A stretch of DNA of 64,000 nucleotides from Congeria kusceri (GCA_027627225.1 CM051033.1:46774016-46838015), one strand, 5' to 3'. Positions 23,160-34,996 are shown, counted from the first letter of the stretch. Made by a program: numbers and translations. The notes: generated from the sequence alone by a model not told the origin.

Positions 23160-24125
23160 AATATGGGCCCAGATCGTAAGAGCTGGAACATTAGGGGCCC
23201 TGATCGTAAGAGCTGGAACAATATGGGCCCAGATCATAAGAGCTGGAACATAGGGGCCCTGATCGTAAGAGCTGGAACATTAGGGGCCCTGATCGTAAGA
23301 GCTGGAACATTAGGGGCCCTGATCGTAAGAGCTGGAACATTAGGGGCCCTGATCGTAAGAGCTGGAACAATACGGGCCCTGATCGTAAGAGCTGGAACAA
23401 TATGGGCCCTGATCGTAAGAGCTGGAACAATACGGACCCTGATCGTAAGAGCTGGAACAATATGGGCCCAGATCGTAAGAGCTGGAACAATATGGGCCCT
23501 GATCGTAAGAGCTGGAACATTATGGGCCCTGATCGTAAGAGCTGGAACATTAGGGGCCCTGATCGTAAGAGCTGGAACATTAGGGGCCCTGATCGTAAGA
23601 GCTGGAACATTAGGGGCCCTGATCGTAAGAGCTGGAACATTAGGGGCCCTGATCGTAAGAGCTGGAACATTAGGGGCCCAGATCGTCAGAGCTGGAACAA
23701 TATGGGCTCTGATCGTAAGAGGGAGCTGGAACAATATGGGCCTTGATCGTAAGAGCTGGAACAATATGGGCCCTGATCGTAAGAGCTGGAACAATATGGG
23801 CCCTGATCGTAAGAGCTGGAACAATATGGGCCCTGATCGTAAGAGCTGGAACATTATGGGCCCTGATCATAAGAGCTGGAACAATATGGGCCCTGATAGT
23901 AAGAGCTGGAACATTATGGGCCCTGATCGTAAGAGCTGGAGCAATATGGGCCCTGATCGTAAGAGCTGGAATATTATGGGCCCTGATCGTAAGAGCTGGA
24001 ACAATATGGGCCCTGATCGTAAGAGCTGGAACAATATGGGCCCTGATCGTAAGAGCTGGAACAATATGGGCCCTGATCGTAAGAGCTGGAACATTATGGG
24101 CCCTGATCGTAAGGACTGGAACATT
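23160..24125. repeat. 30-bp minisatellite, about 32 units
   Basis: Units combine tgggccctgatcgtaagag and ctggaacaatat, with aatatg/attagg/attatg variants. One unit has a 4-bp insertion (agagggagctgg). Frames stay open for up to 351 codons on + and about 200 on -, because 30 is a multiple of 3 and the unit lacks stops. I see no gene here. Confidence 0.95.
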
Positions 24126-24135
24126 AAGCACATGA

Positions 24136-25640
24136 AACTGTAGTTGTTTGAGGGGTATAACATGCATTATTTCAGACAAGAGGCCATTTGCCCATACTGA
24201 AGGGTATAACACGCATAATTTCAGACAAGAGACCATTTGCCCATACTGAAGGGAAATGCATTATTTCAGATAAGAGACCATTTGCCCATACTGAAGGGTA
24301 TAACATGCATTATTTCAGACAAGATACCATTTGCATACACTAAAGGGTATAACATGCATTATTTCAGACAAGAGACCATTTGCCCTTACTGAAGGGTATA
24401 ACATGCATTATTTCAGACAAGAGACCATTTGCCTATACTGAAGGGTATAACATGCATTATTTCAAACAAGAGACCATACTGAAGGGTATAAGATGCATTA
24501 TTTCAGACAAGAGAGCATTTGCCCATACTGAAGGGTATAAGATGCATTATTCCAGACAAGAGACTATTTGCCCATACTGAAGGGTATAACATGCATTATT
24601 TCAGACAAGAGACCAGTTGCCTTTACTGAAGGGTAATGCATTGGTTCAGACAAGAGACCATTTGCCCATACTGAAGGGTATAACATGCATTGTTTCAGAC
24701 AAGAGTCCATTTGCCCATACTGAAGGGTATAACATGCAATATTTCAGACAAGATACCATGTGCCTTTACTGAAGGGTAATGCATTATTGCAGACAAGAGA
24801 CCATTTGCATATTCTGACGGGTATAACATGCATTATTTCAGACAAGAGACCATTTGCCTATACTGAAGGGTATAACATGCATTATTTCAGACAAGAGACC
24901 ATTTGCCTATACTGCAGTGTAATGCATTATTTCAGACAAGAGACCATTTGCTTATACTAAAGGGTATAACATGCATTATTACAGACAATGACCATTTGCC
25001 CTTACTGAAGGGTATAACATGCATTGTTTCAGACAAGTGACCATTTGCCCATACTGAAGGGTAATGTATTATTTCAGACAAGAGCCCATTTGCCCTTACT
25101 GAAGGGTATAACATGCATTATTTCAGACAAGGGACCATTTGCCTATACTGAAGGGTATAACTTGCATTGTTGCAGACAAGTGACCATTTGCCTATACTGA
25201 AGGGTATAACATGCATTATTTCAGACAAGAGACCATTTGCCAATGCTGAAGGGTATAACATGCATTAGTTCAGACAAGAGACTATTTGCCCATACTAAAG
25301 AGTATAACATGCATTATTTCAGACAAGAGACCATTTGCCCATACTGACGGGTATAACATGCACTATTTCAGACAAGAGACCATTTGGTAAATTCTGAATG
25401 GTATAGCATGCATTATTTCAGACAAAAGACCATTTGCTCATACTGAAGTGTATAAGATGCATTATTTCAGACAAGAGACCTTTTGCCCATACTGAAGTGT
25501 ATAACATGCATTATTTTAGACAAGAGACCATTTGCCCATTGGAAGGGTATAACATGCATTATTTCAAACAAGAGACCATTTGCCCATACTGAAGGGTATA
25601 ACATGCATTATTTCAGACAAGAGACCATTTGCCCTTACGA
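24136..25640. repeat. 49-bp minisatellite, about 31 units, adjoining the 30-bp array
   Basis: Units contain tgaagggtataacatgcatt, atttcagacaagagacc and atttgcccat. Some lack the ataac segment (44 bp). Each has a ttatttcag acceptor-like stretch. The array is more degenerate than the neighbouring 30-bp array. Confidence 0.95.
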
Positions 25641-25872
25641 CACAGCGCATATACGAAAAACACGATTTCAACCGGAGCCAAAGCCTTGGAACCATCAATG
25701 CAAAGCATTAGTGGTTTAAAGTGAACCAAACTTAATCACAATACATACAAATGTATATACAAATTAACAGCATACTATTACAATTCAAAAAAAAAAATAC
25801 TAAGCCACATTTGAACGAACGTGTAAGCTCCCAATTAAGGTGTTGCTACACTACGAAATCGGTAAATATTCG

Positions 25873-25938
25873 CGGTGGTCATAAATTCGCGCAATGGCGG
25901 GAGCGCGCAAAGCGCGAAAATTAGACCACCGCGAAAAT
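25873..25938. repeat. Short GC-rich inverted repeat
   Basis: attcgcggtggtcataaatt...gcgcg pairs with cgcgaaaattagaccaccgc, with a ggcgggagcgcg loop. Possibly a small MITE end pair. Confidence 0.6.
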
Positions 25939-26450
25939 TATTGATTCCACAGTACTTTCACAGGCCAAAGTTTGTAAGTAATTAAATAACATTCATTGCA
26001 AGCGTAGATCATAAATCATGCTTATAAATTTGCCACTTGTCGTGAAGTGTCGACGGCATATTTTAATTATTATAATTACCTACTAAATTTAGACTATGAG
26101 CACTTTTTGCCTGGCTCACAAAAGGCACATTAGGCTAATGAATGTATCTTGACAAGAAAATAAATTTCTACGTATAATGTCAACAAAAGATGTACTTTAT
26201 TGACCATTTTAGAACATTTGTTTCTATGTGAACAAATGTTGTTTATTTCACAAATGTTTGAAATAAGAAACTGCACTATAAATGAAAAGCAAAATCATGT
26301 TTTACAAAATAGTCTCATGAATAAGAATCTCTTTTATGTAAACAAAAACAAGTTATATCGAGTTTCTTCGATCAAAATCTGTGATTGAGTCCCTAAAACC
26401 ATTGTATGTTTACAACTATGTGTTTTGTTGGAGGTCCGCGGGTGTTCTAG

Positions 26451-26524
26451 AAGCCCCAAACAAGCCGGATGACCCTGACGTGGTGAAAAAGGCAAGGAGT
26501 ACTATACTACATGCGTAGACGAAG
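26451..26524 (+). pseudogene. M13 copy 2 upstream exon 1 (frameshifted)
   Basis: Acceptor gttctag, then EAPNKPDDPDVVKKAR in one frame and YYTTCVDE in another, with donor gtaaca. Together they match the M13 'KAxxYYxxCxD' motif, but a 1-nt deletion near 26496 separates the frames. Confidence 0.75.
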
Positions 26525-26664
26525 GTAACATACAGTGTGTACATACCTGACACTTGAGCATAGCATTACTAGTGGACTTTCGCCAATTGCATTCTAAGAA
26601 TTACTAGTAAAATCACTAAACGGCTTTCAAATGGTTTTGGGACAATTGACGATCGACGAGGTTT

Positions 26665-26960
26665 GATTGACAATGCGTTTAGCCATTCACAAAGCCTGGA
26701 CATCATTGTTTGACGGAGATGTCTTTTAAAACATTATTTTGTATATTGTCAATGTTGTTTGTCGGAGATTGACATAAGTAGGTGTGGTTATAAACCCCAT
26801 AGCGATCGGTTAATTGACGTTACGCTTTGGGGTTTCTAACCACGCCTACTCAGGTTAAACTGTGACACCGTTGACAGTATACGAATGTTTTACAAGACAT
26901 CTTCGTCAAACAAGCATCCTAGCATTCTGAATGGGTAAACACATTGACAATTCATTTCGT
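26665..26960. mobile_element. Foldback element (MITE-like)
   Basis: Left arm (tgacaatgcgtttagccatt ... gacggagatgtctttta ... ttgtcaatg ... gtgtggtt) and right arm (aaccacgcctactcagg ... gacagtatacgaatg ... catcttcgtcaa ... cacattgac) are imperfect inverted repeats. A related half is at 17320-17460. Confidence 0.6.
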
Positions 26961-27338
26961 CGTTAGTTCATTGGCTATGTCAATTTTAGAGGCCAACGTA
27001 AGAGGACGGTAAATATGGTAACAGCTTATACTAGTACCCATGTAAAGAGAGTAAAATAAACTGCATTGGATTATTCTTCCCGTTATTAATAATGTTTAAC
27101 ATAATGGGAGCACATTCAGTTACATAATGCTTGTATTTATTAATAACAAACAATTCATAAACATCGGGAGAACACCATCTGTAACATTTGATTTCAATCA
27201 TATGAATGATTCAATAACTTTGCATAAAAAGAACTTTCAACAACGGGGAAAGCAAGTGAACGGGTTTTCTTCTCAAAATGTTAGACAGAAGACGAACACA
27301 AAATATTGGCATTGTTTTTTCTTTGTTTCCGTTTTCAG

Positions 27339-27557
27339 CCAAAATAACAGAGCTAGGCCTCACCTACATCCAAGCCTATATGGCGGCACTAGGTGGATTC
27401 CAAGTCCTGGATACGAAACCTTGGCGGCAACTGGGCCTCAGCTGGGTTCAACTTGGTGGACCTTCTGGTGAAGACTAGGCAAGAGACGAACTACATGCCT
27501 CTGATAGATGTCGGCGTCATGCAGGATGACAAGAACCCATCGAAAGATATCCTCTAC
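27339..27557 (+). pseudogene. M13 copy 2 upstream exon 2 (frameshifted)
   Basis: After acceptor gttttcag reads AKITELGLTYIQAYMAALGG then FQVLDTKPW. The expected continuation GGNWASAGFNLVDLLVKTRQ ... QDDKNPSKDILY is in the next frame. The exon is 219 nt, inconsistent with intact phase, so a 2-nt deletion or 1-nt insertion lies near 27422. Donor gtaagt. Confidence 0.85.
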
Positions 27558-28156
27558 GTAAGTAAATACCAGGTAACGTAACATGGCTAACATTATGTAA
27601 ACTGTAAAGTTTGAAGCCCATACGCCCACAAAGTAACTGATCTAACATTATGCAAACTTTAAGATTTAATTGCGTAACCCCATACGCCCCGTAAAGCAAC
27701 GGTCCTGACATTATCAACACTTATAGATCTGGTTGTATAAGTCAATATGCTCCCTAAAGTAACAGGTTTGGTTATTTATTTATTTGTTAATTTGGTTGTG
27801 TAAGACCGCGCGCACCGTAAAGTAACAGGTCTAACATTTTGCAAACCTTTTAGTTTGTTTGAATTTCGAATATCAATGACACCTTCAGTAGAATATGCCT
27901 ATGTTATATCTTATTGTATGCTTTATTATGGTTCAGATACTGAGGAAATACATTCTAAATATCGCATTTCCAATATATTTGTATAGCTTATGTAGGCAAT
28001 ATAGCTTAACCGTAATTTACATAGGCCATGGTTTGATGCTCTAAAATACCTCATATATAGATATATATACTTATATAGCAAGATCATTCTACTTACACCG
28101 ACTGATACCAGGCATCAACGCATGACCTAAATGTATTTACGTTCTCTGATTGCCAG

Positions 28157-28204
28157 GTAGACCAGCCCGACCTTGGCATGCCGAGCAGGGACTACTACTT
28201 GAAG
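28157..28204 (+). pseudogene. M13 copy 2 upstream exon 3
   Basis: Sixteen codons, VDQPDLGMPSRDYYLK, matching the strongly conserved M13 'DQxGLGLPSRDYYL' motif. Acceptor tgccag, donor gtatct. Intact on its own. Confidence 0.93.
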
Positions 28205-29013
28205 GTATCTTCAGACGAAATATATTAACAACCGGATTTCGTGAACATAATTAGTAATAATGAGTCATTTCAAACATGAACATCTTAAAGACGAGATAAC
28301 GTTAATTAAATTATTTAGTTGGTCAATGTTAACGAATATGTACTTGACTTTAGCTGTATGAACCTTGCTACTTTTGTAATACTAGTGAAACATGACGTTA
28401 TTAATATTATTGTTGGTGTTGTACTATTACGCAGATGACTGCTGTAACACTTTACCAATTTACATACTGGTGCCGTACTACCTGCTGATACACCATTGTT
28501 ACCTTAAGCGGCCATGTTTGTTTATAAATTTAACAATAAAAAACTAAACATGCATCTCTTCGGCACTTATACGAAAAGTGTATTATACGGCAAGCTGGTG
28601 TAGTTTAACAAGATATCAGTAACATCATTGATGATATCCTACGTTTCCGTGAAACTTCTACCCTCGTACGTATATCAGGAAGGCAAACCTTATTGCAAAT
28701 ATGCATTAACATAACTAAAGAATCTATAAATAAATGGATACACTGTAACACCAAAGGTACGTGTATTCGTAGAATTGAGTGCAGTGATAATACCCAGGGA
28801 GCGAGCTCGTATGGGCCCAATATTTACTATATATGGGTAAATATATACCATATAAGCCCTATGTGGGACCATATAATGTTTGTCTGCCCATACATGTTCA
28901 TATTGGACACAGCAAGCAAGCCGAAATGAGTTCCTAGCAAGTAAGCCTATACGGGTACTATGTAGACGTACATAACTGATATATTTATAAATGAGGTAAC
29001 AAACGCTGTTCAT

Positions 29014-29144
29014 GAACGAAATGAGACCACGAAATGGACTACAAGACAATGTTGGAAGAGATGGCAGTAGCTATGCGGGCTGAACAGACAAAGGCAGCGT
29101 AAGCAGATGAAGATGTTGCAGACCTTGAGATAGAATTGGCAAAT
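29014..29144 (+). pseudogene. M13 copy 2 exon a (disabled)
   Basis: Matches 802-933. The acceptor is ttcat instead of ttcag. One base is deleted after GAGACCAC, and CAA has become TAA in aaggcagcgtaagcag. Donor gtaagc is kept. Confidence 0.92.
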
Positions 29145-29602
29145 GTAAGCACTTGCAATATCGAATAGTTTGCTGCAGAATAATACAACAGGTGCAGCTG
29201 TGTGGTCAGTGTACCTCGGCATCATGCTACGCTATACCAGTAAAAAAGATGAATATTCATTAAAGATGAAATGCATTTGTAATGCTCACTTCCTCAGTTG
29301 TTATGTAAATAATTGTATAAATGATACATTCAGGCAATAGACCATTATGTGTAAGTACATTTGTAAAACTTCTATGAAAACTACAAAATGTAAACTTATT
29401 CAATGCACTATAGTACTGATTTTGATAACGTCGAAAACCTGTGCCTAAACATATACCGTTTGGTGTGTTTTGACAAACCGTAACTTGGTGTATCTTAGAA
29501 ATATTACTTTACATTAAAGACACCATAGATCACACGTGGATGATAATTGTAATCCTAGTTCTACGAGTTAACTCCTATCTTCAGTTTAAGTACAATTATG
29601 AC

Positions 29603-30890
29603 TGTCACAAATTTCTACATACCCCTTCAATACAATACTTTACATTCCCGTTATTCGGCTACATTTTGCTAAGTTTCCCAGCAAATTGTGAGACTCTGTT
29701 CCTGTTTAGTGTTTATGTTGACGTGTAGCCTAGTTAGTTTACTTTGATGCCAGGACCATGTTTTGATAACGGTAGGCAAACGCTTTAACCATAGCTCTGA
29801 ATGTGACAAGGTGTTGATATTTATACTAGTTTCTGATGTTGCTTTGTTTGGCTGAGGGGTAGATTCATTGTTTCAATTCAGTCTGGAAATAACAGTCGTA
29901 GAGACCAGATCAGTTGGAGATGACTGAGTGTTAGTTTTGTGTGAGAATATGAGGAAATAGGGATGTGAGATATTTGATCCGCAATGTACAATGTAAGTAC
30001 AGTTCACATACTAATTGTCATAGTACTGCCATTTACGTATGAGGAATTAAGGTTAATTGTATTTTGTAAAGCTCATGTATTGGGTGTATAAATGTCCAGT
30101 CGCGTTGTTGTGTTGGGGTAGCAACTTGAACTGAATAATGTAGGGCATAGGTTTATCGACTTCATTTGTTTATAGGTGGCTTGTAATGGGGGAGACCTAT
30201 CAAGAATAGAGCCTATGTGGCATATCTAAGCCTGTGTGGCAGCCCTAGCCTGTGTGGCAACCCCGAGCCTGTGTGGCGAACCCCGAGCCTGTGTGGCAAC
30301 CCCGAGCCTGTGTGGCAACCCCGAGCCTGTGTGGCGAACCCCGAGCCTGTGTGGCAATCCCGAGCCTGTATGGCAAACCCAGAGCCTGTGTGGCCACCCC
30401 TGAGCCGGTGTGGTTTCGATATGAGTGATAAAAAGTCTGGTTAGCTGTGTGCGTATGTGCGCGAAGTATTTGGAGTGTTATTTTCTTACTTGAATGACAT
30501 AAAAGATTCTTCCTTTAAATTAGCGTTTGTGCGTCAAGAACGAATACTAAAGGTTTTATGTTATATATATACGCTGCATGGATCATGACGTAAATGGACA
30601 TTGAAGGCATTGTTGTTTTAATAAATTAACTGATGTTATAGGTAAACAGACTTTTGCTGTTGTATTGTTTGCATATGAAGATACTTTCGAAAATATATAT
30701 CACATTCTGTTGAATACTTAATTTGCATGCGTGTATCAAGTAGAGCTATATCAGTTTCTGTAAATAAATAGTTTAGATGTAAGGGTATTTGTGTTAATTA
30801 ATGTGCTCCCTATACACATCTGGTCCAAAAGAACCTCTGTTGCATACTGGAGTCTGGAGTGATTAATCACCCCTGCTCTGGTGAGTAACA
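29603..30890 (+). mobile_element. LTR of a retrotransposon, plus orientation (1288 bp)
   Basis: Starts TGTCACA just after intron sequence shared with copy 1 and ends ...GTAACA. A primer-binding-site-like sequence follows six bases later. It contains a TATA-like gtgtataaatg (about 30085), an aataaa near 30763 and an internal roughly 20-bp minisatellite. It is an inverted near-duplicate of 31335-32623, which has nearly equal length. Confidence 0.85.
30215..30410 (+). repeat. ~20-bp minisatellite inside the left LTR
   Basis: About eleven units of gcctgtgtggcaaccccga with small indels. The right LTR (about 31815-32010) has the same units inverted, in a similar number. Confidence 0.9.
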
Positions 30891-30896
30891 TTTATT

Positions 30897-30914
30897 TGGG
30901 GGCTCGTCCGGGAT
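30897..30914 (+). other. Retroviral-type primer binding site complementary to tRNA-Pro
   Basis: TGGGGGCTCGTCCGGGAT, 18 bases, equals the complement of the tRNA-Pro 3' end (the classical proline PBS). It sits six bases after the left LTR end, as expected for reverse-transcription priming. Confidence 0.8.
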
Positions 30915-30924
30915 CGCCAATAAA

Positions 30925-31067
30925 TGTCACGCTCTAGAGCAGGGGTGATTAATCACTCCAGACGCCAGTATGCAACAGAGGTTCTTTTGGACCAGATATG
31001 TATAGGGAGCACATTAATTAACACAAATACCTTTACATCTAAACTATTTATTTACAAACAAAATAAA
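30925..31067 (-). mobile_element. Truncated inverted LTR end
   Basis: Reverse complement of the last roughly 143 bp of the LTR (tgtcacgctctagagcaggg to aactatttatttac). It faces the left LTR across only 34 bp that contain the PBS. Confidence 0.8.
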
Positions 31068-31334
31068 AACAAACTTCATAAGACAATCAGTTTCAAATTT
31101 GAACAATGCAATTGGCTGCAGATAACTCGGCTTAAGACAATTCAATGTATAGTAAGATTACTCTCCCTTGAATAGTAGAACACAACTATGTGCTATTTAA
31201 ACTCTGTAAACTGATATGTCACCGATCGCACGCAGTGGTCTGCAGAACTAGGTACCTGTGTTAATCTGAGGTTTAAGAGTGTTAACTTGATAATGATTCC
31301 CTCGTTATCTGGTCCTGCCGGGATCGCCAATAAA
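31068..31334. other. Internal non-LTR segment of the inverted element
   Basis: 267 bp with no open frame of note and no match elsewhere in the window. It ends gtcctgccgggatcgcc, resembling the PBS-adjacent sequence seen on the reverse strand at 30903-30920. Confidence 0.5.
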
Positions 31335-32623
31335 TGTCACGCACCAGAGCAGGGGTGATTAATCACTCCAGACTCCAGTATGCAACAGAGGTTCTTTTGG
31401 ACCAGATATGTATAGGCAGCACATTAATTAACACAAATACCCTTACATCTAAACTATTTATTTACAGAAACTGATATAGCTCTACTTGATACACGCATGC
31501 AAATTAAGTATTCAACAGAATGTGATATATATTTTTCGAAAGTATCTTCATATGCAAACAATACAACAGCAAAAGTCTGTTTACCTATAACATCAGTTAA
31601 TTGATTAAAACAACAATGCCTTCAATGTCCATTTACGTCATGATCCATGCAGCGTATATATATAACATAAAACCTTTAGTATTCGTTCTTGACGCACAAA
31701 CGCTAATTAAAAGGAAGAATCTTTTATGTCATTCAAGTAAGAAAATAACACTCCAAATACTTCGCGCACATACGCACACAGCTAACCAGACTTTTTATCA
31801 CTCATATCGAAACCACACCGGCTAAGGGGTGGCCACACAGGCTCTGGGTTTGCCATACAGGCTCGGGATTGCCACACAGGCTCGGGGTTGCCACACAGGC
31901 TCGGGGTTGCCACACAGGCTCGGGATTGCCACACAGGCTCGGGGTTCGCCACACAGTCTCGGGGTTGCCACACAGGCTAGGGCTGCCACACAGGCTTAGA
32001 TATGCCACATAGGCTCTATTTTTGACAGGTCTCCCCCACTACAAGCCACCTATAAACAAATGAAGTCGATAAACCTATGCCCTACATTATTCAGTTCAAG
32101 TTGCTACCCCAACACAACAACGCGACTGGACATTTATACACCCAATACATGAGCTTTACAAAATACACTTAACCTTAATTCCTCATACGTAAATGGCAGT
32201 ACTATGACAATTAGTATGTGAACTGTACTTACATTGTACATTGCGGATCAAATATCTCACATCCCCATTTCCTCATATTCTCACACAAAACTAACACTCA
32301 GTCATCTCCAACTGATCTGGTCTCTACGACTGTTATTTCCAGACTGAATTGAAACAATGAATCTTACCCCTCAGCCAAACAAAGCAACATCAGAAACTAG
32401 TATAAATATCAACAACTTGTCACATTCAGAGCTATGGTTAAAGCGTTTCCCTACCGTTATCAAAACATGGTCCTGGCATCAAAGTAAACTAACTAGGCTA
32501 CACGTCAACATAAACACTAAACAGGAACAGAGTCTCATTATTTGCTGGGAAACTTAGCAAAATTTAGCCGAATAACGGGAATGTGAAGTATTGTATTAAA
32601 GGAGTATGTAGAAATGTGTGTCA
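31335..32623 (-). mobile_element. LTR of the same family, minus orientation (1289 bp)
   Basis: Full-length inverted copy of 29603-30890, roughly 95-98% identical by eye. It includes the minisatellite and ends ...tgtgtgtca next to intron sequence homologous to copy 1. Confidence 0.85.
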
Positions 32624-33490
32624 TAGACATGGATTATTGGTATTAAAGGGGTATGTAGAAATGTGTGTCATAGACATGGATTATTGGTATTAAAGGGGTA
32701 TGTAGAAATGTGTGTCATAGACATGGATTATTGGTATTAAAGGGGTATGTAGAAATGTGTGTCATAGACATGGATTATTGGTATTAAAGGGGTATGTAGA
32801 AATGTGTGTCATAGACATGGATTATTGGTATTAAAGGGGTATGTAGAAATGTGTGTCATAGACATGGATTATTGGTATTAAAGGGGTATGTAGAAATGTG
32901 TGTCATAGACATGGATTATTGGTATTAAAGGGGTATGTAGAAATGTGTGTCATAGACATGGATTATTGGTATTAAAGGGGTATGTAGAAATGTGTGTCAT
33001 AGACATGGATTATTGGTATTAAAGGGGTATGTAGAAATGTGTGTCATAGACATGGATTATTGGTATTAAAGGGGTATGTAGAAATGTGTGTCATAGACAT
33101 GGATTATTGGTATTAAAGGGGTATGTAGAAATGTGTGTCATAGACATGGATTATTGGTATTAAAGGGGTATGTAGAAATGTGTGTCATAGACATGGATTA
33201 TTGGTATTAAAGGGGTATGTAGAAATGTGTGTCATAGACATGGATTATTGGTATTAAAGGGGTATGTAGAAATGTGTGTCATAGACATGGATTATTGGTA
33301 TTAAAGGGGTATGTAGAAATGTGTGTCATAGACATGGATTATTGGTATTAAAGGGGTATGTAGAAATGTGTGTCATAGACATGGATTATTGGTATTAAAG
33401 GGGTATGTAGAAATGTGTGTCATAGACATGGATTATTGGTATTAAAGGGGTATGTAGAAATGTGTGTCATAGACATGGATTATTGGTATT
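32594..33490. repeat. 47-bp array, about 19 essentially identical units, spanning an LTR/host junction
   Basis: Each unit is about 30 bp of LTR terminus (tattaaaggggtatgtagaa ... tgtgtgtca) plus 17 bp of host intron flank (tagacatggattattgg). The host part is the intron sequence seen in copy 1 near 2053. Confidence 0.95.
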
Positions 33491-33526
33491 ATACTTAACA
33501 GTCTTCTTCTTTATTTCCCATGCTAG

Positions 33527-33613
33527 ATTACCGTAAAGAGGGAAGACAGACGGGATCGTGAAAAACTGTACAATAAAATTACCCTCACCAACCTGACAGC
33601 ACAATTCCCAGGG
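33527..33613 (+). pseudogene. M13 copy 2 exon b (open)
   Basis: ITVKREDRRDREKLYNKITL, 29 codons with intact acceptor (tgctag) and donor gtaaga. It lies 37 bp after the 47-bp array. Confidence 0.92.
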
Positions 33614-34005
33614 GTAAGACTGCAGTCTCCATTATACCAGACACATACTGCTTTTAAATCTGAACATAAATGCCCCTTCTTTATAAATATCTGTATTTTG
33701 TCAGTATATCTACTATGTACACGCAGTTATCTGTCAAGTAAACACCAAACAAGATATGTTTTGTTTTTGGTCATGATTAAGTTAAATTGCCATGAAAATT
33801 GACAAGAATTTGATTAACTTTGTGATATACTAGTATCTAGATAGTCGTGGCAAACCCTGAACTTGACGTCGTAGTTATTACTGAGTTCTACTTTCTGGAT
33901 CATACATTGTGTTTTATTTGTCACACTAAGAATAAGCCCAGCACCATTGAAGGCACTACTCCTTTTACATCCGTACCCTACAAGCATACAAGTCCAACTA
34001 CCACA

Positions 34006-34497
34006 GAGGCATTCATGTACGGGGTGTGTCATGCCAGTAGGCGATTCACAGAGGCATTCATGCACGGGGTGTGTCATGCCAGTAGGCGATTCACAGAGGC
34101 ATTCATGCACGGGGTGTGTCATGCCAGTAGGCGATTCACAGAGGCATTCATGCACGGGGTGTGTCATGCCAGTAGGCGATTCACAGAGGCATTCATGCAC
34201 GGGGTGTGTCATGCCAGTAGGCGATCCACAGAGGCATTCATGCACGGGGGGTGTCATGCCAGTAGGCGATTCACAGAGGCATTCATGCACGGGGGGTGTC
34301 ATGCCAGTAGGCGATTCACAGAGGCATTCATGCACGGGGTGTGTCATGCCAGTAGGCGATTCACAGAGGCATTCATGCACGGGGTGTGTCATGCCAGTAG
34401 GCGATTCACAGAGGCATTCATGCACGGGGTGTGTCATGCCAGTAGGCGATTCACAGAGGCATTCATGCACGGGGTGTGTCATGCCAGTAGGCGATTC
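34006..34497. repeat. 45-bp array, 11 units, upstream of exon c in copy 2
   Basis: Units carry gaggcattcatgcacggggt and catgccagtaggcgattcac. Period 45 keeps frame. On + it is open and continues in frame through 34498-34694 into M13 exon c (15-residue units around EAFMHGVCHASRRF). Copy 1 has no such array. Confidence 0.95.
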
Positions 34498-34560
34498 CTG
34501 TGCACGCTACACATCACATTTGTTAGTTTATTGACATATGGAAACCACGTGATCTTTCAG

Positions 34561-34694
34561 GTGGACTGGAAAAGACTAATACCAGTCATCTTTAATCAAG
34601 TTGGCATGGCGATCAGTGAGGATGAGCCTGTTATTTCTGTAGCCCCACCTTTCCTTGCCAAGATTGGAGCCCTTCTTGGCAAATGTAGTAGCGA
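34561..34694 (+). pseudogene. M13 copy 2 exon c (open)
   Basis: VDWKRLIPVIFNQVGMAISE then [16 protein letters not shown]. Acceptor ctttcag, donor gtgaga, same length (134 nt) as copy 1. Confidence 0.92.
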
Positions 34695-34996
34695 GTGAGA
34701 AAGACGGTTCTTTAGATTGGATTCGAATTGTTGTTAGCAATGTTAGTTGTAATCTTATTTTTCATATAAAGCGGAAATGCTCGCCTAAGATCCAACACAA
34801 GAATTTATGTCACGTTGTTTTTATTCCTTACGAGGTTTCCATAACAAATGGCAGTAACTTCATCTTAAATATGCTGATTTTTAAGTTGTTAATTGTAGTT
34901 GTGTAAACTCTCAATAATACAACTCAGTGTTTATGTGCAAAACACTTCTAAGAGCATGTACATACATGTCGTCAACTGTCATTAATTTCTACACAG

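Noticed and set aside
23088..24236. 351-codon plus-strand and 159-206-codon minus-strand frames
   Set aside because: Products of a 30-bp minisatellite whose unit lacks stops in several frames on both strands.
30217..30444. Proline/tryptophan-rich repeat peptide
   Set aside because: It is the minisatellite within an LTR, present inverted in the other LTR.
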